NCBI GenBank assembly: GCA_903871465.1
Contig: CAIQHB010000016.1
Coordinates: 1-64,000 of the forward strand
Direction: 5' to 3'
From: an uncultured Methanosarcinales archaeon
Lineage (GTDB): Archaea > Halobacteriota > Methanosarcinia > Methanotrichales > Methanotrichaceae
Length of the DNA: 64,000 nucleotides
The notes beneath the pieces are model-generated. The model was given only the letters and a program-made list of their open reading frames with translations, did no database searches and was not told the DNA's origin. Both the position numbers and the translations under genes were made by a program. Shown piece by piece: positions 8,782 to 17,710 of this stretch (position 1 is the first letter of the stretch; the number at the start of each line of letters is the position of its first letter).

Positions 8782-9555
8782 TCATGCCTCTTTTAATTCG
8801 GTTTCCACACCGTTGCATGTGCCGCGCAAGATGCAGACAATGCCGGCTGCCAGGAGCACGGCTATAATGCCCGTCAGGAATATGCCGTCAAATACACCCG
8901 CTCCGCCGATGGACAGGACCAGTGGCTTGGCGCGGATCAGATCCAGCGGCGACAGCGCAGGCAGGACTCCCGGTGTGAGTACGCTGAGAATGTCCGCCCC
9001 AATCAGGGTTCCAATGGTGCCGCTGATGTAGGCCAGGGGCGGAGAGCCGCGGTAGCCACCCGCCAGTGCCAGGCCCATGACCGCGGCCAGAAGAGGCGAC
9101 AGCCAGAAGGGAAGAACTATGCCCTCTCCGGGAACCGCTTCGGCTACATAGTAAGTAATGGCCGCCACCACCACCACACCAAGAAATGACCTGCCAAGGG
9201 AGGCCTGGCGGATCAGAAGAAGGTGGGCTGAGATGACCAGTGGTATGATGCATCCTCCCAGGTTCACGGCCAGATAGAGGGAGTGGAATGTCGTGGGAAA
9301 GCTCTGTGGATAAAGGCTCATCACTGTCAAGTACCAGGCAGGGTAAGCAGTGATAGGTGCGCTCATGAGGGGCAGATCCACCAGGCTTCCCAGAATGGAG
9401 CCGAAAACGGCCAGGGATGCATTCCAGTGGCTGAAGCCCACCATCTCAAAGGCGGTCTCCGAGAGACGCAAAAAGAGGTAGATGAAGATTGTGGGCACCG
9501 CTAATATGAGCAGCAGAATGATGATGGTAAAGGGTAGATAGAGGATTTCGAACAA
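8782..9555 (-). CDS. DUF1614 membrane protein
   Basis: About 257 aa with seven or so hydrophobic segments, from an N-terminal helix rich in I and L through a long series of Gly/Pro-containing helices (L-G-G-C-I-I-P-L-V-I, D-I-L-S-V-L-T-P-G-V-L-P-A-L). This matches the DUF1614 family of archaeal and bacterial membrane proteins of unknown function. I chose the TTG at 9555 because GGAG sits 7 nt upstream; an upstream TTG at 9585 adds ten non-hydrophobic residues and has no such site. It is separated by about 60-80 bp from the ATPase gene downstream and is probably co-transcribed with it. Confidence 0.75.
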   Translation of the reverse strand: MFEILYLPFTIIILLLILAVPTIFIYLFLRLSETAFEMVGFSHWNASLAVFGSILGSLVDLPLMSAPITAYPAWYLTVMSLYPQSFPTTFHSLYLAVNLGGCIIPLVISAHLLLIRQASLGRSFLGVVVVAAITYYVAEAVPGEGIVLPFWLSPLLAAVMGLALAGGYRGSPPLAYISGTIGTLIGADILSVLTPGVLPALSPLDLIRAKPLVLSIGGAGVFDGIFLTGIIAVLLAAGIVCILRGTCNGVETELKEA

Positions 9556-9667
9556 GCCTTGACTCCAGAATGAACATGTTCGCAAAGGTTAATAGAGCTT
9601 TCTGGCGTGCACAATGTTTATGGCCTGAGCGGAATTTTGCGAAAGAGGGAAATCCAAGGTGATGTAA

Positions 9668-10159
9668 ATGACTATTCTTACCGGCAGCGAGGCCCGGGGC
9701 CTGGTCGAATCCATGATCGACCCTGAAACGCAGACCCAGATGTGCGGCGTAGAGTTGACTCTGCAGAAGATCGAGCGCTTCATAACAGCCGGAACGGTAG
9801 CTTTCGACAATAAAGAGCGAAAGCTGCCCGAGACCGAGCTCGTGAATTTCGATGAAATGGGCTGGATCGACCTGACCGCTGGCGCCTACCTGGTTACTTT
9901 CAACGAGATTGTCAATATCCCCACGGATGTGACGGCTATGGCGCGGGCGCGCTCCACGCTCCTCCGCTGCGGTGCCACCCTGGAGACGGCCCTCTGGGAT
10001 CCGGGCTACCGGGGACGCAGCCAGAGCCTTCTCGTGGTCTACAATCCGCTGGGACTGAGGCTCAAGAAGAATGCCCGGCTGATGCAGCTAGTCTTTCTGC
10101 GGCTGGAGAAAGAGGCGGAAAAGCTGTACTCCGGGAAGTATCAGGGAGAAAATATCTGA
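9668..10159 (+). CDS. dut: dUTP diphosphatase of the DCD/DUT family
   Basis: 163 aa. Hydrolyses dUTP to dUMP and diphosphate, keeping uracil out of DNA. The sequence has the dCTP deaminase/dUTPase trimer fold motifs: A-R-A-R-S-T-L-L-R-C-G (phosphate binding), A-L-W-D-P-G-Y-R-G (catalytic Asp and Gly region) and the C-terminal G-L-R-L-K-K-N-A-R-L-M-Q-L-V-F. Length and motifs fit the archaeal DCD-DUT group; a deaminase activity cannot be excluded from sequence. ATG start behind AAGGTGAT. It is divergent from DUF1614, and hairpins follow its stop. Confidence 0.85.
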   Translation: MTILTGSEARGLVESMIDPETQTQMCGVELTLQKIERFITAGTVAFDNKERKLPETELVNFDEMGWIDLTAGAYLVTFNEIVNIPTDVTAMARARSTLLRCGATLETALWDPGYRGRSQSLLVVYNPLGLRLKKNARLMQLVFLRLEKEAEKLYSGKYQGENI

Positions 10160-10216
10160 GACCTGGGTTCTTGACGGTAGTGTGCCCGCTTTGATGTAAA
10201 ATTAGCGTCAGGAGCC

Positions 10217-10246
10217 GACGTGTTGTGAACGAGATAACAACACGTC
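10217..10246. repeat. Perfect 10-bp inverted repeat
   Basis: GACGTGTTGT (10217-10226) and ACAACACGTC (10237-10246) are exact complements separated by 10 nt. It sits about 60 bp after the dut stop in otherwise non-coding DNA. It may be an RNA hairpin or a protein site; there is no oligo-T next to it. Confidence 0.6.
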
Positions 10247-10390
10247 ATTTCTTCACAAGATTTAATAATTAGCCCTGTATCAATGAGGCATTGCAGCTTG
10301 AAGCTCAAAAAGCAAATTCAGGCCGGACCCTACGTGCGCCGGCAAGAGAAAAGGCCGTCTCAATAATATCTATTAAATAAAATAGTTTCC

Positions 10391-10414
10391 CAAGTGCCAG
10401 TATCCCGGCACTTG
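10391..10414. terminator. Hairpin between convergent dut and secreted-protein genes
   Basis: CAAGTGCC (10391-10398) and GGCACTTG (10407-10414) form an 8-bp stem with an 8-nt loop just outside the stop of the minus-strand gene. A likely bidirectional terminator or mRNA 3'-end stabiliser. Confidence 0.45.
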
Positions 10415-10426
10415 ATTGCAAATCAC

Positions 10427-11146
10427 TTAGGCCATCTTTTGGCCTTCAACGCTTCCCTTCCAGGACTCTCCGCTGGCTGAAGATGCCTGGTACTCTCCCG
10501 TGGCCATATCTCCGTTTAGATTGAGATTGAGCTTATAGAGGGCGATGGGGCTCACAGTGGTTATATCCAGTTCTGCAGTCTCATTCTTCTGGACCGATCC
10601 GGATACCGTCACATCGAGGGTGTTGTTGCCTTCTCTGATTTTGCCCGCGCCAAATAGGTCGCTTCCCTTCTGGAAGAGGGTCAATGCCAGATCCCTCTGC
10701 ACGCTGTCGTTCAATGTGAACGACCAGCTTCCTGCCAAGGATGCAGCTGTCGTCTGGGAAGTCGTCTGGGAAGGCGGCAGCTCCGTTGTTACAGGCGGGG
10801 TTGCGTCTTTGCTTGATGTGTTATCTTGCGCAGCGGAAGTCGTATCCGCTGCGGTGTCAGCGATTGACGACTCGGCCTGATCCCGGGAGGATTTGGCGCT
10901 GTCTCCGCCTCCAGTTAGAGTGCTGGGAACGGTCCAATCCATCGAGGTTTTGTTTGCATTAAGCTTTCTTTGCAGCGCGGGAGTTGCCGCCATTCCAGGA
11001 GGCGGCGTAATAATAGTAGTCTCTCCTCCGCTCAGCAACTGATCAGCGGTTTGGGTGTCCTGATGAGCCCAATCAGCGCAAAGAGCCGTCACCGCCAGAA
11101 AGGCGATAAAAAGCATTGATGATAGTATTAACATTTTAAATTTCAT
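10427..11146 (-). CDS. Secreted protein, family A copy 1
   Basis: 239 aa from the ATG at 11146, which starts directly at a signal peptide (M-K-F-K-M-L-I-L-S-S-M-L). A longer frame from 11197 adds 17 residues and is less likely. Residues 30-125 are a low-complexity S/T/A/Q linker. The last 95 residues form a compact beta domain: S-W-S-F-T-L-N-D, R-D-L-A-L-T-L-F-Q, G-A-G-K-I, L-N-L-N-G-D-M-A-T-G-E-Y. The same domain layout recurs at 11381-11929 and 26269-26892, so this is one of three paralogues in the window. Probably cell-surface; function unknown. Confidence 0.6.
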   Translation of the reverse strand: MKFKMLILSSMLFIAFLAVTALCADWAHQDTQTADQLLSGGETTIITPPPGMAATPALQRKLNANKTSMDWTVPSTLTGGGDSAKSSRDQAESSIADTAADTTSAAQDNTSSKDATPPVTTELPPSQTTSQTTAASLAGSWSFTLNDSVQRDLALTLFQKGSDLFGAGKIREGNNTLDVTVSGSVQKNETAELDITTVSPIALYKLNLNLNGDMATGEYQASSASGESWKGSVEGQKMA

Positions 11147-11380
11147 GACATCTCGACCTTCTCGGAATAGATTTGAAATTCTGATGAATGGATGCATTTT
11201 CTTGGTGAGTTGACCGCATGTTTGCTTTTTCGGCGCCCCATTCGCAATTCCTATGAAATTTATTAGTTGATAAGCTTAATGGTTATACGACAAACAGCGT
11301 TATTTTTAAGTTAATTAATATATCCATCAAAAATAAAATGCGGCATTCAGCCGAAATCCGCAAAAATTTGAAATGGCTGC

Positions 11381-11929
11381 CTAACTGATCTTTCCCATAG
11401 CGATCCCATGCCCGGGCACATAGCTGGCACTGTAGCTATGATAGTCTCCTGATAGAGATTTCCCACTCATAGTCAGCGCCAGGCGGAAGAGGGACAGGTC
11501 GCTTGAGAGAATGTCCAGAGCCAGTTTATTTCCTGAGACGGTCCCGATTGCCGTGACATTTTGAGTTACGCTTTTTGTCACGATTGTGCCCCTGCCGAAT
11601 ACGGCATCGCTTGATTGGTACATCTCCAGGTCTACGACTCGATCTTCAGTATCCTGCAGATCCAGGTACCATTTGCCGGATGGGCTCAAAAGCCGCGCCT
11701 TTGGTTGAAGTGACCCCTGGGTCTGGGGCGTATTCTTTCCTGTTATTACCGGTGTGGCGGCGCCTTTTAGATCCTGCACGGGGTTAAGGGGATCCACTCC
11801 TGTAGCATTTACTACAGTATTAGAGGCAGTGTCCCCGGGATTCAGAAAACTTCCCGGATCCTGAGCCAACGCTGAGAACGTCAGGAATATGAGAATCAGC
11901 ACGCTCGCCAGACTTCTGATATAATTCAT
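11381..11929 (-). CDS. Secreted protein, family A copy 2
   Basis: 182 aa with a signal peptide (residues 1-22, ending F-S-A-L-A-Q), a short P/T/G linker, and a C-terminal beta domain opening S-G-K-W-Y-L-D-L, with R-V-V-D-L-E-M-Y-Q-S and a G-R-G-T-I step, closing near L-S-G-D-Y-H-S-Y. It is paralogous to the 10427-11146 protein, with which it is adjacent and co-oriented (about 230 bp between them, no gene seen in the gap), and to 26269-26892. It is the most compact member because the low-complexity linker is shorter. Role unknown. Confidence 0.6.
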   Translation of the reverse strand: MNYIRSLASVLILIFLTFSALAQDPGSFLNPGDTASNTVVNATGVDPLNPVQDLKGAATPVITGKNTPQTQGSLQPKARLLSPSGKWYLDLQDTEDRVVDLEMYQSSDAVFGRGTIVTKSVTQNVTAIGTVSGNKLALDILSSDLSLFRLALTMSGKSLSGDYHSYSASYVPGHGIAMGKIS

Positions 11930-12101
11930 TTTTAACCTCCCAAAGACTCTGATAACAATTGATCGCAGCTACCTGGGATCGATGAACATAAACCTGGCGC
12001 TTTGCCCAGGCCCAGGGTGGAGACCGGAACCGATGAGGAATAGAACAAATGAAAAGAAAAAAAAGAAAGAGCAATTCGAGGCTGAGAATGACAAAGCTCA
12101 T

Positions 12102-13913
12102 TCAGGCTTCGGACAGCTTTACCTCGATCTTCTCTCCCTTCTTGATATGCTTCAGAATTCTTTTCGCCATCTCTGAAGATTTTGCGACCCGGATATCTCC
12201 CCTGCGGCCCACTGTTGCAGTGAATACCGGCTCATCGCCAAGGCATACCTCCACCGCCTCCCCGGCCATTCCTTCCAGCCAGATGATGATGTGCTTTGCC
12301 GTCTCCTCCATCTTTAGTGCAGGAAGGTCAGGGCTGGTTTCCTCCTGGGTCCGAACATCAATGTGCATCCCCAGGTTCTTCTCAATCTGGTCGATGTTCT
12401 TGCCGGCCTTGCCTATCACTCTTGCCGCCTCATCCTGTGGAACATGTATAACTGCACTGGAGTCGGAGAGCATTTCCACCTTGAAGGGCCCCCGAACATG
12501 ATGGGCGATCTCCTTCTCGATCTCGCGACTTGCCAGCTTCCAGGAAGGCTTCTTGCTCTCCTTTGATACGGGCATGACCACGATCTCTTCTCCGTAGGTA
12601 TACATCTCGTACTCGGCAAGGCCGGTCTCGAAGTCCTTGACTACAATCACCGGCCGGGCCAGGTCCGCTTCTACCATGCCCGATGGGACCTTGACTACAA
12701 ACTCCACATCGAGGACTTTTGTGACCTCTCCCTTTTCGATGAAAACTACGGTATCCACAACCTGCGGTATCATGCCCATATCGACCCTGCCCAGGAGCCT
12801 CTGCAGGGAATCGATAGGCTTATTGGCGTGCACCACACCGATCATGCCCACACCTGCTAGGCGCATGTCTGCGAAGACCTGGAAGTCGCGCGTCTTTCTG
12901 ACCTCATCGTAGATGGTGTAATCAGGCCTGACCAGCAGCAGAATATCTGCTGAGGCCTCCATGCTGCCCTCCAGGGGTCCGTACTGGGTAATCTCGGGAG
13001 GAACCTGCAGATCGCGAGGCGATTCCAGGGTCTTGACCACGTAGTTACAGCTCAGAAGGTACTCGGCAACACCCGCCGCAAACGTCGACTTGCCCGAACC
13101 CGGCGGGCCGGCGATGAGAATTCCCCTCTGGCTCTCCTTGAGTCGCGTCTTGAGCATCGCGTTATGCCGGTAAGAATCAAAGCTTACCTTGGCCACTGGC
13201 CTGACCGCGGTTATCTCCAGACCATCGGAGAACGGTGGCTTGGCTATGGCAATTCTCATAGGCCCTATCTGAATTATAGCCGCGCCAATCTTCTCCATCT
13301 CGATATATCCTTCCGGATCCGCCTTTGCTCGCTCGTAGATCTCCCGAGAGAGGTCCCTAAGCTCCCTCTCAGGTAGAGGTCGCTCGCCCAATCTTACCAG
13401 GGTGAAGTCACCCACGCTGCCGCGTTTGGCCATAGGCAAAGCATTCTCCTTGAGGTGAACGGAGAGCGTATCCTCTGTGAAGTACTTCTCCAGTGATAGG
13501 GGCTTGATTGCCTCACGTTGCGGGCGAACATACTCTACGTCCAGCCCCATGGCCTCAGCTACGCGGGACTGAACCTGATCGCTGGTAAGGAAAGATGCCC
13601 CCAGTTCGAGGGCTACATCCCGAATCATGGCATCTATCTCACCACCGCCTGCGAGCTTGATCTGGTCCAAGTTCGGCCTTATGCCCACATATTCCAGTTC
13701 GATCTTGCCCATCTTGGCAAGCTCTGAGAGCTTTCTTAATTCCTCCAATCCTCTTAAGCCAATTTCTCGCCCGTGGTTGGCCTGTGCTTCCAGCTCCGCA
13801 ACCACTGCTTCGGGCACAACGATCCTACGGCCCTGGAGCTCTCCTGATTTGATCCTGGCAGAGACCCTGCCGTCTATTACCACACTGGTATCTGGCACTA
13901 ACGGTTGCGCCAT
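12102..13913 (-). CDS. PINc / PilT-like ATPase / KH domain protein
   Basis: About 603 aa. N-terminal PIN nuclease domain (P-D-T-S-V-V-I-D-G with its first acidic residues; further acidic residues in G-G-E-I-D-A-M-I-R-D and L-T-S-D). Central secretion-type AAA ATPase with Walker A G-P-P-G-S-G-K-S-T (about 285) and I-Y-D-E-V-R-K. C-terminal KH domain (A-A-R-V-I-G-K-A-G-K-N-I). This PINc-ATPase-KH order is a conserved archaeal protein thought to process or degrade RNA; substrates are unknown. ATG at 13913 is preferred, with AAAGGA 11 nt upstream; ATG 13925 overlaps that site. The KH GxxG reads G-K-A-G. Confidence 0.9.
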   Translation of the reverse strand: MAQPLVPDTSVVIDGRVSARIKSGELQGRRIVVPEAVVAELEAQANHGREIGLRGLEELRKLSELAKMGKIELEYVGIRPNLDQIKLAGGGEIDAMIRDVALELGASFLTSDQVQSRVAEAMGLDVEYVRPQREAIKPLSLEKYFTEDTLSVHLKENALPMAKRGSVGDFTLVRLGERPLPERELRDLSREIYERAKADPEGYIEMEKIGAAIIQIGPMRIAIAKPPFSDGLEITAVRPVAKVSFDSYRHNAMLKTRLKESQRGILIAGPPGSGKSTFAAGVAEYLLSCNYVVKTLESPRDLQVPPEITQYGPLEGSMEASADILLLVRPDYTIYDEVRKTRDFQVFADMRLAGVGMIGVVHANKPIDSLQRLLGRVDMGMIPQVVDTVVFIEKGEVTKVLDVEFVVKVPSGMVEADLARPVIVVKDFETGLAEYEMYTYGEEIVVMPVSKESKKPSWKLASREIEKEIAHHVRGPFKVEMLSDSSAVIHVPQDEAARVIGKAGKNIDQIEKNLGMHIDVRTQEETSPDLPALKMEETAKHIIIWLEGMAGEAVEVCLGDEPVFTATVGRRGDIRVAKSSEMAKRILKHIKKGEKIEVKLSEA

Positions 13914-13963
13914 TGTCAAAAACATCCTTTAATTATCAATTATCTGCTAAATCTAAAATAAAG

Positions 13964-14647
13964 CTAGAGATATACTATATCCATCTTTCGCTTTTTAGCA
14001 ATCCATTCCAGCACGTAGTCGATATCCAATTGCCTTCTGGTCTGGAGGCTGGCTTTCACCACCATGATGGGACTTGTCAACATGGCAACAGATATCTTTT
14101 TAGAGGCTTCTGCCCCAAATCCAGGATCCAACCGCCTCACTATGCAGAGCTTGATATCGCTACATGCAAATCCTTCATCCGTTTTATGCCCAAATTCGAG
14201 GCAAACATTTCCCGGGTCGGACAACATGCGGAAGGCCACACTGTAGCTGGCAAATTTACTTCGGTCATAGAGCTTTCGCTCATTGAAGGTAGGCCGGAGG
14301 TCCTCTTCCATTATGGCCCTACCCAGATTCACTAGCTCCTCTTGAGCCGCGCATGAATATTGGGGGCAGCCGACGAGCTTTATTGCCGTGAGATTCTTGA
14401 GAGATACATCTTTCGCATGGCAGTGTGCGCTATTTTCCACCACACAGAACTCTTTGCTCAAAGGAAAAGATGAAGATGCATAATTATCACAGCTTTTGCA
14501 CTTCAATCCAATGACCACTTCCTTGTCCAGGAAAGGCGCGATGCCCTCTAAGATTGCCAGCACTTCTGCGACGCGAAAGTCCGCGCAATCCCCCAGGATT
14601 CTCCTGGCTTCTCTGACCGCAATGAGTATTTCGTTCTTGTTATCCAT
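13964..14647 (-). CDS. Conserved Cys-rich unknown protein
   Basis: 227 aa from the ATG at 14647, which follows AAGGA at 6 nt; the frame extends to 14686 without a better site. It is soluble, has no signal peptide, and contains about ten Cys, with C-K-S-C (about 55) and C-P-Q-Y-S-C (about 95) able to bind a metal or cluster, plus further Cys near 150 and 165. It is not a family I can name. It is divergent from the por operon, with promoters possibly sharing the 14648-14808 gap, so a link to ferredoxin-dependent metabolism is possible but unproven. Confidence 0.6.
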   Translation of the reverse strand: MDNKNEILIAVREARRILGDCADFRVAEVLAILEGIAPFLDKEVVIGLKCKSCDNYASSSFPLSKEFCVVENSAHCHAKDVSLKNLTAIKLVGCPQYSCAAQEELVNLGRAIMEEDLRPTFNERKLYDRSKFASYSVAFRMLSDPGNVCLEFGHKTDEGFACSDIKLCIVRRLDPGFGAEASKKISVAMLTSPIMVVKASLQTRRQLDIDYVLEWIAKKRKMDIVYL

Positions 14648-14733
14648 AGGCTGTCCTTCAATACCGAGTTCTTGCATCGGCGGCATGTTCCGTACGAAAG
14701 ATGGGCATCAAACATAAAAACTTGCCGCGGCTC

Positions 14734-14750
14734 CGAAAAAGCTATATTTA
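14734..14750 (+). promoter_or_regulatory. Promoter of the por-purO-ftr operon
   Basis: BRE-like CGAAAAAGC directly followed by TATATTTA at 14743-14750. Initiation would be near 14772, giving a leader of about 37 nt that contains AGGAGG ahead of the TTG start of porC. Confidence 0.55.
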
Positions 14751-14808
14751 CTAGTCTCTTTTCCGCAGGGGTTGAGGAGATCAGCCCGCAAATATAGGAG
14801 GTCAGCCC

Positions 14809-15345
14809 TTGAAGGAAATACGCTTACACGGTCGTGGCGGTCAGGGATCGGTCACGGCGGCCGAGATGATAGCCGTTGCGGCTTTTGAGGACAAGAGGTT
14901 CTCCCAGGCGTTTCCGGCCTTTGGAGTAGAGCGCAGAGGTGCGCCGGTGATGGCCTTTGCCAGGATTGCCGATAAACCCATTAGAATCAGAAGCCAGATA
15001 TACGAACCTGATTACGTCATTGTGCAGGATGTCACCCTGCTTGATGTGGTCAATGTGGCCAGCGGACTCAAATCGGACGGAAAGATAATAATAAACACCG
15101 ATCGGCCCAGAGATGCGCTCAAGCTCGATACAAAGGCCGAGGTGATCACCATTGACGCTACCAAGATCGCCATGGAGATCCTGGGAAGGCCTATCGTCAA
15201 CACCACCATGCTTGGTGCATTTTGTGGAGCTAGCAAAGAGATCGGTCTGGAGAGCCTGAACAAGGCCATCTCTGATCGCTTCAAGGGAGAGCTTGGCAGG
15301 AAGAACCTGCTCGCCATTAAAACGGCCTACGAGAGGGTTTCTTAA
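14809..15345 (+). CDS. porC: Pyruvate:ferredoxin oxidoreductase, gamma subunit
   Basis: 178 aa. Subunit of the enzyme that interconverts acetyl-CoA + CO2 and pyruvate using ferredoxin. It shows the gamma-domain signature I-R-L-H-G-R-G-G-Q-G-S-V-T-A-A at its very start and F-G-V-E-R-R-G-A-P-V. TTG start with AGGAGG 8 nt upstream. It opens a porC-porD-porA-porB cluster in which genes overlap by 1 nt or lie a few bases apart. In an aceticlastic methanogen the direction is expected to be pyruvate synthesis from acetyl-CoA. Substrate could in principle be another 2-oxo acid, but order and subunit sizes are those of PorCDAB. Confidence 0.9.
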   Translation: MKEIRLHGRGGQGSVTAAEMIAVAAFEDKRFSQAFPAFGVERRGAPVMAFARIADKPIRIRSQIYEPDYVIVQDVTLLDVVNVASGLKSDGKIIINTDRPRDALKLDTKAEVITIDATKIAMEILGRPIVNTTMLGAFCGASKEIGLESLNKAISDRFKGELGRKNLLAIKTAYERVS

Positions 15346-15602
15346 TGGAGATAAAAGCAGGGAGTTTGGTAGATCCGTGCAGCACCCGCAAAACGTTGAC
15401 CGGTGCCTGGCGGACTTTCGTGCCTGTGGTCGATCAAGAAAAGTGCATAAAATGCAGCCTCTGCGAGATCTACTGCCCCGAGGGCTGCATCCACCAGGAA
15501 GAGGGACTATTTGTGCCCGACCTGGATTACTGCAAAGGCTGCAGCGTGTGCGCCCATGAGTGCCCACGCATGTGTATCACAATGGTCCTGGAGGAGAAGT
15601 GA
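15345..15602 (+). CDS. porD: Pyruvate:ferredoxin oxidoreductase, delta (ferredoxin) subunit
   Basis: 85 aa. Two 4Fe-4S motifs are intact: C-I-K-C-S-L-C-E-I-Y-C-P and C-K-G-C-S-V-C-A-H-E-C-P, each C-x2-C-x2-C-x3-C-P. It carries electrons between the catalytic subunits and ferredoxin. Its ATG overlaps the porC stop as TAATG, and its own TGA overlaps the porA ATG as TGATG, so translation is probably coupled through the cluster. Confidence 0.92.
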   Translation: MEIKAGSLVDPCSTRKTLTGAWRTFVPVVDQEKCIKCSLCEIYCPEGCIHQEEGLFVPDLDYCKGCSVCAHECPRMCITMVLEEK

Positions 15603-16819
15603 TGAGCAAAGGAAACGATTCTCGTAAGCACCAGAATACTGCCAATATGAAAGTGGTGGAGGGCTCTTATGCTGTGGCTCACGCAGTTATGTGCTGTCGG
15701 CCGGATGTGATCTCAGCCTATCCCATAACGCCTCAGACCCATATCGTGGAGAACCTCTCTCAGATGGTGGCTGATGGTGAGCTTGACAGTGAATTCTTGA
15801 CCGTTGATTCCGAGTTCTCAGCTCTATCTGTTTTGATCGGCGCCAGCGCCTGCGGTGCTAGAAGCTACTCCTCGACCACCAGCCAGGGTCTGGCCCTGAT
15901 GTATGAGGTTCTTTACAACGTCTCCGGCATGAGGCTCCCTATCGTCATGAACGTGGCCAATCGTGCCCTAGGCGCGCCGCTGAACATCTGGAATGATCAA
16001 CAGGATTCCGTAGGAGCCCGTGATGTGGGATGGCTGCAAATCTATGTGGAGGATGTGCAGGAAGCGGTGGATGCCACGCTTCAGGCCTATAAGATCGCGG
16101 AGGATGCAAAGATTCGGACCCCCATCATGGTATGCATGGATGGTTTCATTCTGACACACGTTTACGAGCCGGTTGAGCTTCTGGACAAGGAACTGGCCAA
16201 GGAATTCCTGCCCAAATTTATGCCGGCTGATATCCTGGACCCTGCCCACCCCAAGACCTTCGGAGCCTTCGCCGATCCCTTCACCTATACCGAGTTCCGC
16301 TATCAGCAGTTCGAAGCTCAGCAAAAGGCGCTTGAGAAGATCGAGCTGGTGGCGAGAGAGTTCGAGGAGACATTCGGAAGAAATTATGGTGGGCTTATCG
16401 ATAGCTATCACGCAGAGGATGCGGAGATAATACTGCTTACGATGGGCTCAGTCATCGGGACCATCAAGGACGCCATAGATGCCATGCGGTCTGAAGGCAT
16501 TAGAGTAGGCTTGATCAAGGTCAGAAGCTACAGGCCGTTCCCTGTTTCGGCCCTGCGAAAGGCCTTAAAAGATGCAAGCGTAATCGCAGTTATTGAGAAG
16601 GATGTATCCATAGGCAACGAAGCTGGTCTCGTGACCGATCTGAAGGCTGCCTTCTATAACAGCAGTATTCGCATTCCAATCATCGGCTTTACGGCTGGCC
16701 TGGGTGGTCGCGACATTACGATCAAAGACATCAGGAAGATCGTGGAGAAGGCTGAGGCTGCCCGCAAGGGAATAAAATCCGAGTTCGAGTTCCTCAATCT
16801 GAGAGAGGAGATTCTTTAG
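15602..16819 (+). CDS. porA: Pyruvate:ferredoxin oxidoreductase, alpha subunit
   Basis: 405 aa. Contains the pyrimidine-binding region start with A-Y-P-I-T-P-Q-T-H (about 40), S-E-F-S-A-L-S-V and G-A-R-S-Y-S-S-T-T-S-Q-G-L, the usual PorA substrate/CoA-region motifs, and the C-terminal transketolase-like domain (I-G-L-I-K-V-R-S-Y-R-P-F-P). Start is the ATG in the TGATG overlap with porD; an upstream start in the same frame lies inside porD. Only 13 bp separate it from porB. Confidence 0.93.
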   Translation: MSKGNDSRKHQNTANMKVVEGSYAVAHAVMCCRPDVISAYPITPQTHIVENLSQMVADGELDSEFLTVDSEFSALSVLIGASACGARSYSSTTSQGLALMYEVLYNVSGMRLPIVMNVANRALGAPLNIWNDQQDSVGARDVGWLQIYVEDVQEAVDATLQAYKIAEDAKIRTPIMVCMDGFILTHVYEPVELLDKELAKEFLPKFMPADILDPAHPKTFGAFADPFTYTEFRYQQFEAQQKALEKIELVAREFEETFGRNYGGLIDSYHAEDAEIILLTMGSVIGTIKDAIDAMRSEGIRVGLIKVRSYRPFPVSALRKALKDASVIAVIEKDVSIGNEAGLVTDLKAAFYNSSIRIPIIGFTAGLGGRDITIKDIRKIVEKAEAARKGIKSEFEFLNLREEIL

Positions 16820-16832
16820 GAGGCTCAAGAAA

Positions 16833-17708
16833 ATGGAAAAATCTTTGCTGGCACCAGGGCACCGGGCTTGCGCAGGATGCGCTATGCCCACCACCATCAG
16901 GCTCGTTCTCGATGCCGCCGGACCAAACACCATCGTGGTCTCGCCCACGAGCTGCCTGGAGGTTACCACTACGCCCTTCCCGGAGAGCGCCTGGTGTGTT
17001 CCCTGGATTCACTCCTTATTCGAGAATGCCGCCGCAGTGGCCTCTGGCGTTGAGGTCATGCTCAAACGCCGGCACCTGGATACCAACCTGGTGATAATAG
17101 GGGGAGACGGAAGCACCTTTGATATCGGCATGGGCTCCAACTCAGGAATGTTCGAGCGCGGCCACAAGATGCTCTATGTCTGCTATGACAACGAGGCCTA
17201 CATGAACACCGGAGTACAACGCAGCGGCTCCACGCCTTTCTGCGTGCATACGACCACTACTCCCGCCGGAACCCAATCGTTGGGAAACCCGCGGCCCAAG
17301 AAGGATATGCCTGCCATCGCTCTGGCCCATAGAGTGCCTTATGTGGCAACGGCATCGGTGGCCTATCCTGTGGACTTGAGGCGAAAGGTTAAGGCAGCTC
17401 TGCAGGTAAACGGGCCGTCTTACGTTCAGGTCAACGCGCCCTGCATCACCGGCTGGACCTTTGAAGCCGGCTACATGATTGAGCTGGCGCGCCTGGCTGT
17501 GGAGACGGGGCTTTGGCCTCTCACAGAATATGTCAATGGAGAGCTGGTTGGTGTAAAAAAGGTTCGCCGACCAAAGCCGGTAGAAGAGTATCTCAAGGCC
17601 CAGGGCCGCTACAAGCACCTCTTCAAGAAGACTGACGGCGCGGATATGGTAAAGCAGATTCAGGCACTGGCTGATGCAAATATCGCCAAGTTCAAGCTGG
17701 TTGACTAG
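16833..17708 (+). CDS. porB: Pyruvate:ferredoxin oxidoreductase, beta subunit
   Basis: 291 aa. Thiamine diphosphate and one 4Fe-4S cluster bind here. The TPP/Mg motif G-G-D-G-S-T-F-D-I-G ... Y-D-N-E-A-Y-M-N-T-G is complete, and C-A-G-C near residue 13 together with later Cys residues provides cluster ligands. Length is normal. The start is preceded by AGGAGG at 8 nt. Its stop is 2 bp before the purO ATG, so the operon clearly continues. Confidence 0.93.
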   Translation: MEKSLLAPGHRACAGCAMPTTIRLVLDAAGPNTIVVSPTSCLEVTTTPFPESAWCVPWIHSLFENAAAVASGVEVMLKRRHLDTNLVIIGGDGSTFDIGMGSNSGMFERGHKMLYVCYDNEAYMNTGVQRSGSTPFCVHTTTTPAGTQSLGNPRPKKDMPAIALAHRVPYVATASVAYPVDLRRKVKAALQVNGPSYVQVNAPCITGWTFEAGYMIELARLAVETGLWPLTEYVNGELVGVKKVRRPKPVEEYLKAQGRYKHLFKKTDGADMVKQIQALADANIAKFKLVD

Positions 17709-17710
17709 AC

